NCBI GenBank assembly: GCA_030591525.1
Contig: JAUVAV010000010.1
Coordinates: 17,933-81,932 of the forward strand
Length of the DNA stretch: 64,000 nt
Source: a candidate division FCPU426 bacterium
Lineage (GTDB): Bacteria > Oederibacteriota > JAAXVQ01 > JAUVAV01
Direction of reading: 5' to 3'
Position 1 is the first letter of the stretch; every line of letters begins with the position of its first letter. The notes under the pieces were generated by a model that ran no database searches, had not been told where the DNA came from, and saw only the letters and a program-made list of their open reading frames with translations. Position numbers and translations under genes: made by a program. Of this stretch, positions 58,884 to 64,000 are shown one piece after another.

Positions 58884-61800
58884 GTGTTTTTATTCAAACA
58901 AAGTAAATTTAATCCATGGCCATACTTGATGATTCTGGGAGCAGCAGCTTTTATCTTGCTGTATGCTCACAATTTACATGCTGCCTATGCTCCTGCGCCG
59001 CCGGATAACATTCTGGCGTGGGATCCGGTGGCGCGCGAATATGTTGCCCGGGTTGCCATTACTCCGGAAAAGGCCAAAGTAAAAAAACATGGTTTATCCA
59101 TAGCAGCCGGACGTTTGTCTAAGTTTGCGGCTTCATCCCCCGGATTGGTACGCGCGATTAGGGCCGGGAAAGTTGAAAGCGCTGTTTATCATCCTGAATT
59201 GAAGATGGGCCGGGGAGGTGAATTCCGCCGCGGACAACGTCTTTATCTGGAATACACTTATAAAAAACTTAAATCGGCTTCTACTAAAAAAAGAAAATTA
59301 CTCACGCCTGCGAGGGGACATAATCGCGCTGCGCTTACCCAAAAAAACCGATTAACTGACAATCGCATCGAACTCGCCTTGAATGACAAACTCGATAACC
59401 AATGGTACCGCTTGACCGCTCGAATCCCTGAAGGCTACAGGGTTACAAAAATCATGCGCGAGGATGGCTTGGAGATATCCAATCGGAATGAGGAGATTCA
59501 AGGCCAGGACGTAGTTAAACCGGAAAATATTGTCTGGTATAAGGAAGGCGATCAGCTGGTTTTTTACGATGACCCCATAACCGGATATACCGTGTTTCTC
59601 AGTCCGCCCGGACCGAACAATTCACTTCTGGTGGAAATTGCCCAAAGTAGTAATACCCGGGATTATGCGGGGCAAATTTCCTGTATTGCGTACCCGTATA
59701 ACGGCGGCGAGCCGGCTGCGAATTCTGATCATGTCGGCCGGTCTGATGATAATAGTTTAGGCAGCGATAATGAGGGCCGATACGGCGGAAGCAAATTCGC
59801 CTTGCGTTTTACTGCCAACGGGCAGACCCGGCAGTATGGTAATTTTATTTATTGGTTGTTTGGAGACGTTTTTACGGGTGCGGACGGACGCATTGAGGAA
59901 TTCTCCCGGACTTATACCTATTTGAATAACACCCCGAATAATGTCCTGGAATCTGTCATTGTGACTGAAATGGCTGCCCCGGCCGGAGCCCCCATACCCG
60001 TAACGATTACCCAGAAAATTATTATCCGGGGAAATTTAAAATGGTTTGCCACCATTTATTACATCAAGAATGCGCACAGTTCCACAGCTGCCAGTAATCT
60101 CAGATTTTTTCAGGGCATGGATTGGAATTTTAACGGGCGGAAAGCCAATGATAATTGCGCGTACGATGCGGGCAATGATACGGTTTACGGCTATAAGCCG
60201 GCCGGCAATCCTGTCTCGTATGGCGGCTACTCGGGGTATGAATCATCCAACCGGCATGATGTGGAAAGGTATAATATTATTTGGGACCGAATACTCAATA
60301 ACAACCTGACCAATGGCAACAGTTATGTCGGTGATGCGGCCACGGCCCTGGACTGGGATCATGCCGGTCTGGCTGCCGGGGATACCTGGGTAGTGCCCAT
60401 TATCTGGGCTTACGGTAATACTAACACGGCCAGCGGGCAGCAGGATATGCAGGACGGAATCGATTATGGGAAACTGAGACTGCATGATACCGGGATCCTT
60501 GAGATCACGGCGCCATCCGAAGGAGAGGTTTTTAATGGCAGTGTAACCCCCACGGTGGGCATTGATGCCACGGCGGCGCTTTACGGCATGCAGGATTTCT
60601 CCGGATTGCCAATCCATGTTTCCATTACTTCTACTGCTCCGGCTTTTACTCCCATTGACATTACCTTCACCGCGGTGGATCTCAGTGTGCCGGATTCGGA
60701 AACTACCACGGTAACTTATTCCTTCGATATTTCGAGTGTGCCGGCCGGCACTTATACTGCCAGAATTTATACGGATTTAACCGGCGATACCGCTTATTCC
60801 GATCAAAGCCCCACCAATAATTATAAAACCGTAACCTTTATAGTAGGCGGTTTCTCCATGGCTCCGGACGGCAATGCGACCACAGGGCCGGGGATCACGG
60901 AATACTATGGCGTCTCGCTTACCAGCAATTCGGTTACCGACCGTTTTGACCTGTTGGTCTCGAATTCCACGGCCGGATGGTCTTCCCGGCTTTTAACCCC
61001 GGCCGGAGTTACGATCGCGGCTGATGTCAATGGTGATGGAGCATGGGATAGTATTGCGGGCGGCTATGATACTAACGGTAATAATGAACCGGATGTGCCG
61101 GTAAGCGCGGGCACTTCCACTTTCCTGTTATTTGCCAAAACAGTGCCTGGGGATGAAGAGGGCGGGATTACGGATACCACGGTTTTAACCGGCAGCCAAC
61201 AGACCGGGAGCCTCACCGGTTTCGCGACTTTTACCACGCAGTGTACTGATTCCGCCACCCGGACCAAGACGCTTTATTTGCATTCTTCCACGGAAAATTA
61301 CAAATTGAATACCACGGTGGATACCAATTCCACCGGAACTTCTACGCAGGTGGATCGTTTTTCGCAGCAAACCTGGTCCATGCAGCCCGCCCTGGCGGAT
61401 GATTTTAAGATTAATACCGATGTTTCCATTCCCCTGGTATTAAGTACCGGGAATAAAAGTATTGATGCCACGGTAACCTTGTTTTATACCAATGGAGAAA
61501 ACACAATAGTCATAGGCGAGGATACCATTACCGGGATTAAGATTTCAGCTGGATCACCGGCAACCCGGACCTTTACTATCAGCGTTCCGGATACCATTAC
61601 CGTGCCGGCGGGATATCGCCTGGTTCTGCGTTTTATACATCCCGGGTATGGTGACAACGCGGTTTTTCACGTCTATCACTCCTCAACCCAGCAATCCCGC
61701 ATCAACCTCTCGACTACCACCTATATCAGCGTGGACAATATCCAGACTTTTGATTCCCTGGGTAATACGCGCCTTTCGCTCGCCACCGGTTTGGCCAGCT

Positions 61801-64000
61801 CATTCGGCGCCCTGATTCAAGATCCGTTGGGTGCCTATGATATTACGGGCGCCGCCATAACCATCCTGGATTCTTCCGGCACTACGCGCGTGAATGCCGC
61901 GGCCATGACGTTATTAGCCACGAATTCCAGCGACCCGGGTCTCTGGCGCTGGTACGAGTACCAGTATACAATTCCTGCCGGCCCGATTGGCACCTGGACG
62001 GCCTTTGTCACGGCCACGGAAAGCAATGGAGTCACACAAACCCGGTTTTATGAATTCGAGGTTCAGGATCCGGATTATATCGGGATTTTCCCGGTTTTTT
62101 CAACGCAGCCCGTAAATGCCTCGCGGGATTTAACTGCCCGGGTATTTGATGCGCTGGGAAATTCACTTTCCACTGTGCAGAATTTTTCGCTGTCAGCCAC
62201 CGGTTCAGCAGTGTTTACTGCACCATCGGCGGGTAATCCCATCAATGTTAGTTCGGGAAGTGACGGCTCGGTTTTAGTAACTTTAACCGATGGAACGGCG
62301 GAATCCGTGACCATTACCGCGAGTCATGCCTGGGGTACGCCGGCTAATGCTGAATCCGCCTTAACCGTATTCAGCCCTCCGGACCATGCAGTGGCAAGTG
62401 CGGATGACGGCAGCGCAGTAGTAGGCGCGGCCGGGCCGGGGGAAGACATCACCATTCAATTGTATAATATCGACGATATAGCGGTTGGAATCAGCCGCTG
62501 GATCACTGTAACCGCGAGTGATTCCGCATATTTTGCAACTGTGCCGGGCGGTTGGACTAATGCCGGCGCAACCGCCTATGGACCTACTGACAGTAATGGT
62601 CAGGCCGTCTTAAATGTTCGTGATACCGTGGCGGAAACCGTCAGTATTATGCCGGACAGCGGCGCCTGGGGCAATCATGCGAATGATATAGCTGCTTCAG
62701 TTATTTTTGTAGCCGGAGGTGCCGATCATCTGGTGGTTTCGGATCCTACCGGAACCCCCGTGACCGCAGGAGGAACCCGTGTGCTTAATATCCAGGTAGT
62801 GGATGCCGATGCAAATAATGTATCCAGCGCCGAGGCCATTACCGTAACCGCCACAGGGGACGCTACCTTCTCGGCAACCACGCTTTCCGGGGCGGCCGGG
62901 ATTGGAACTTATTATGTTACCGGGACCACAGCTGCGAATGGGTCGGCAACTATTACCATAACTGATCAGACGGCCGAGACTGTCCAGGCTGTTCCCAATT
63001 CTCCCACCCTGCCTGGTTCCCAGGCGAGTCCGGACCGGGATGTTTCCGAGACCGTGACATTTATTGCAGGGGTACCGGACCATGTAATAGTTTTACCGGA
63101 ATTGCAATACGTCTTAACCGGTAATACGGCTATGGTTGATGTGCAGATAGCAGATCAATATGGGAATGTAACCTCATCAGCCTCGGTATTGACTGTTATT
63201 ACTAATGGCTCGCCAATATTTATTGCTACTACCCTGGAAGGTCATGGGCCGCTTTATGTACAGAATGTGACCGGCGTGGCGGATGCCAATGGTTGGGCTC
63301 AAATGACCTTGCAAAACGACGACCCCCAGCCGAATACTGTAACGGCAAGTTGTAGCGGATTTCCGAATATAGTCGCGGATGTCCCGGCTTTAATTGTTTG
63401 GAGTAATAATCCGCCGACTCCAACTTATACAGCCACGCCAACGATTATACCTACTTCAACATATACACCAACTTATACGGTTACGCCGACCGCAACGCCA
63501 ACAAGCACAGCCACGCCGACCGCAACGCCAACGAGTACAGCCACGCCGACAGCTACACCAACGAGTACAGCTACCCCGACTGCCACACCCACGAGCACCG
63601 CCACGCCGACCGCTACGCCGACAAGCACCGCCACGCCGACAGCTACACCGACGAGTACTGCGACCCCGACAGTCACGCCAACAAGCACAGCCACGCCGAC
63701 TGCAACACCGACGAGCACAGCCACGCCGACTGCCACACCCACGAGCACAGCCACGCCAACTGCAACACCCACGAGCACAGCCACGCCGACTGCCACACCA
63801 ACGAGCACAGCCACGCCGACTGCCACACCAACTTATACAGCCACGCCGACAGCAACACCAACGAGTACGGCCACGCCTACGGATACACCAACGAGTACGG
63901 CCACGTCTACGGATACACCAACGAGCACAGCCACGCCGACGGCTACACCGACAAGCACAGCCACGCCGACTGCCACACCCACGAGCACAGCCACGCCGAC
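58884..64000 (+). CDS. Giant secreted adhesin-like protein, Ig/invasin-like repeats and Thr/Pro-rich linker; truncated at window end
   Basis: GTG start, signal segment [25 protein letters not shown]; frame open at all points checked up to 64000; ends in [10 protein letters not shown] repeats. Confidence 0.85.
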   Translation, partial: MFLFKQSKFNPWPYLMILGAAAFILLYAHNLHAAYAPAPPDNILAWDPVAREYVARVAITPEKAKVKKHGLSIAAGRLSKFAASSPGLVRAIRAGKVESAVYHPELKMGRGGEFRRGQRLYLEYTYKKLKSASTKKRKLLTPARGHNRAALTQKNRLTDNRIELALNDKLDNQWYRLTARIPEGYRVTKIMREDGLEISNRNEEIQGQDVVKPENIVWYKEGDQLVFYDDPITGYTVFLSPPGPNNSLLVEIAQSSNTRDYAGQISCIAYPYNGGEPAANSDHVGRSDDNSLGSDNEGRYGGSKFALRFTANGQTRQYGNFIYWLFGDVFTGADGRIEEFSRTYTYLNNTPNNVLESVIVTEMAAPAGAPIPVTITQKIIIRGNLKWFATIYYIKNAHSSTAASNLRFFQGMDWNFNGRKANDNCAYDAGNDTVYGYKPAGNPVSYGGYSGYESSNRHDVERYNIIWDRILNNNLTNGNSYVGDAATALDWDHAGLAAGDTWVVPIIWAYGNTNTASGQQDMQDGIDYGKLRLHDTGILEITAPSEGEVFNGSVTPTVGIDATAALYGMQDFSGLPIHVSITSTAPAFTPIDITFTAVDLSVPDSETTTVTYSFDISSVPAGTYTARIYTDLTGDTAYSDQSPTNNYKTVTFIVGGFSMAPDGNATTGPGITEYYGVSLTSNSVTDRFDLLVSNSTAGWSSRLLTPAGVTIAADVNGDGAWDSIAGGYDTNGNNEPDVPVSAGTSTFLLFAKTVPGDEEGGITDTTVLTGSQQTGSLTGFATFTTQCTDSATRTKTLYLHSSTENYKLNTTVDTNSTGTSTQVDRFSQQTWSMQPALADDFKINTDVSIPLVLSTGNKSIDATVTLFYTNGENTIVIGEDTITGIKISAGSPATRTFTISVPDTITVPAGYRLVLRFIHPGYGDNAVFHVYHSSTQQSRINLSTTTYISVDNIQTFDSLGNTRLSLATGLASSFGALIQDPLGAYDITGAAITILDSSGTTRVNAAAMTLLATNSSDPGLWRWYEYQYTIPAGPIGTWTAFVTATESNGVTQTRFYEFEVQDPDYIGIFPVFSTQPVNASRDLTARVFDALGNSLSTVQNFSLSATGSAVFTAPSAGNPINVSSGSDGSVLVTLTDGTAESVTITASHAWGTPANAESALTVFSPPDHAVASADDGSAVVGAAGPGEDITIQLYNIDDIAVGISRWITVTASDSAYFATVPGGWTNAGATAYGPTDSNGQAVLNVRDTVAETVSIMPDSGAWGNHANDIAASVIFVAGGADHLVVSDPTGTPVTAGGTRVLNIQVVDADANNVSSAEAITVTATGDATFSATTLSGAAGIGTYYVTGTTAANGSATITITDQTAETVQAVPNSPTLPGSQASPDRDVSETVTFIAGVPDHVIVLPELQYVLTGNTAMVDVQIADQYGNVTSSASVLTVITNGSPIFIATTLEGHGPLYVQNVTGVADANGWAQMTLQNDDPQPNTVTASCSGFPNIVADVPALIVWSNNPPTPTYTATPTIIPTSTYTPTYTVTPTATPTSTATPTATPTSTATPTATPTSTATPTATPTSTATPTATPTSTATPTATPTSTATPTVTPTSTATPTATPTSTATPTATPTSTATPTATPTSTATPTATPTSTATPTATPTYTATPTATPTSTATPTDTPTSTATSTDTPTSTATPTATPTSTATPTATPTSTATP
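63483..64000 (+). repeat. 30-bp coding tandem repeat ([10 protein letters not shown] unit)
   Basis: ACGCCGACCGCAACGCCAACAAGCACAGCC repeated with mostly synonymous variation up to the window edge. Confidence 0.9.

Noticed and set aside
63473-63826. Minus-strand [20 protein letters not shown]...
   Set aside because: Antisense reading of the Thr/Pro-coding tandem repeat; similar VGVSVGV ORFs at 33998-35332 rejected for the same reason

Overview
Bacterial chromosomal window, probably from an uncultivated lineage (the taxon cannot be fixed from sequence alone). Conserved genes are leuA, leuC, leuD, a separate leuB-asd-ldh group, lexA, cutA, truA, mtaB, a 3' fragment resembling pssA, and an MNT/HEPN pair. 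Embedded among them is a large surface-protein island (about 8.2-42 kb, resuming at 53.5-64 kb). It holds about a dozen long secreted proteins (beta-helix, Kelch, propeller-like and Ig-like bodies, Thr/Pro-rich linkers) that end in related C-terminal domains with the pattern ..NPY..[I/V]RIYT.SGELV..EEWDVSG..SGVYLYTI...GKVSIVK. PorV/PorQ-like outer-membrane barrels lie nearby, two of them fused to TPR-like regions, which suggests a type IX-like secretion or cargo locus. The largest gene starts at about 58884 and runs off the right edge, so it is missing from the ORF track. The window is also dense in small palindromic or MITE-like elements. Two element families with different interiors share the same CTAGGAGC-YTG termini. 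One unrelated element sits in frame inside a flavin oxidoreductase gene. Several elements are nested inside one another, and a decayed group II intron 3' end lies at about 32.3-32.7 kb. All calls come from reading the sequence; no database search was run.
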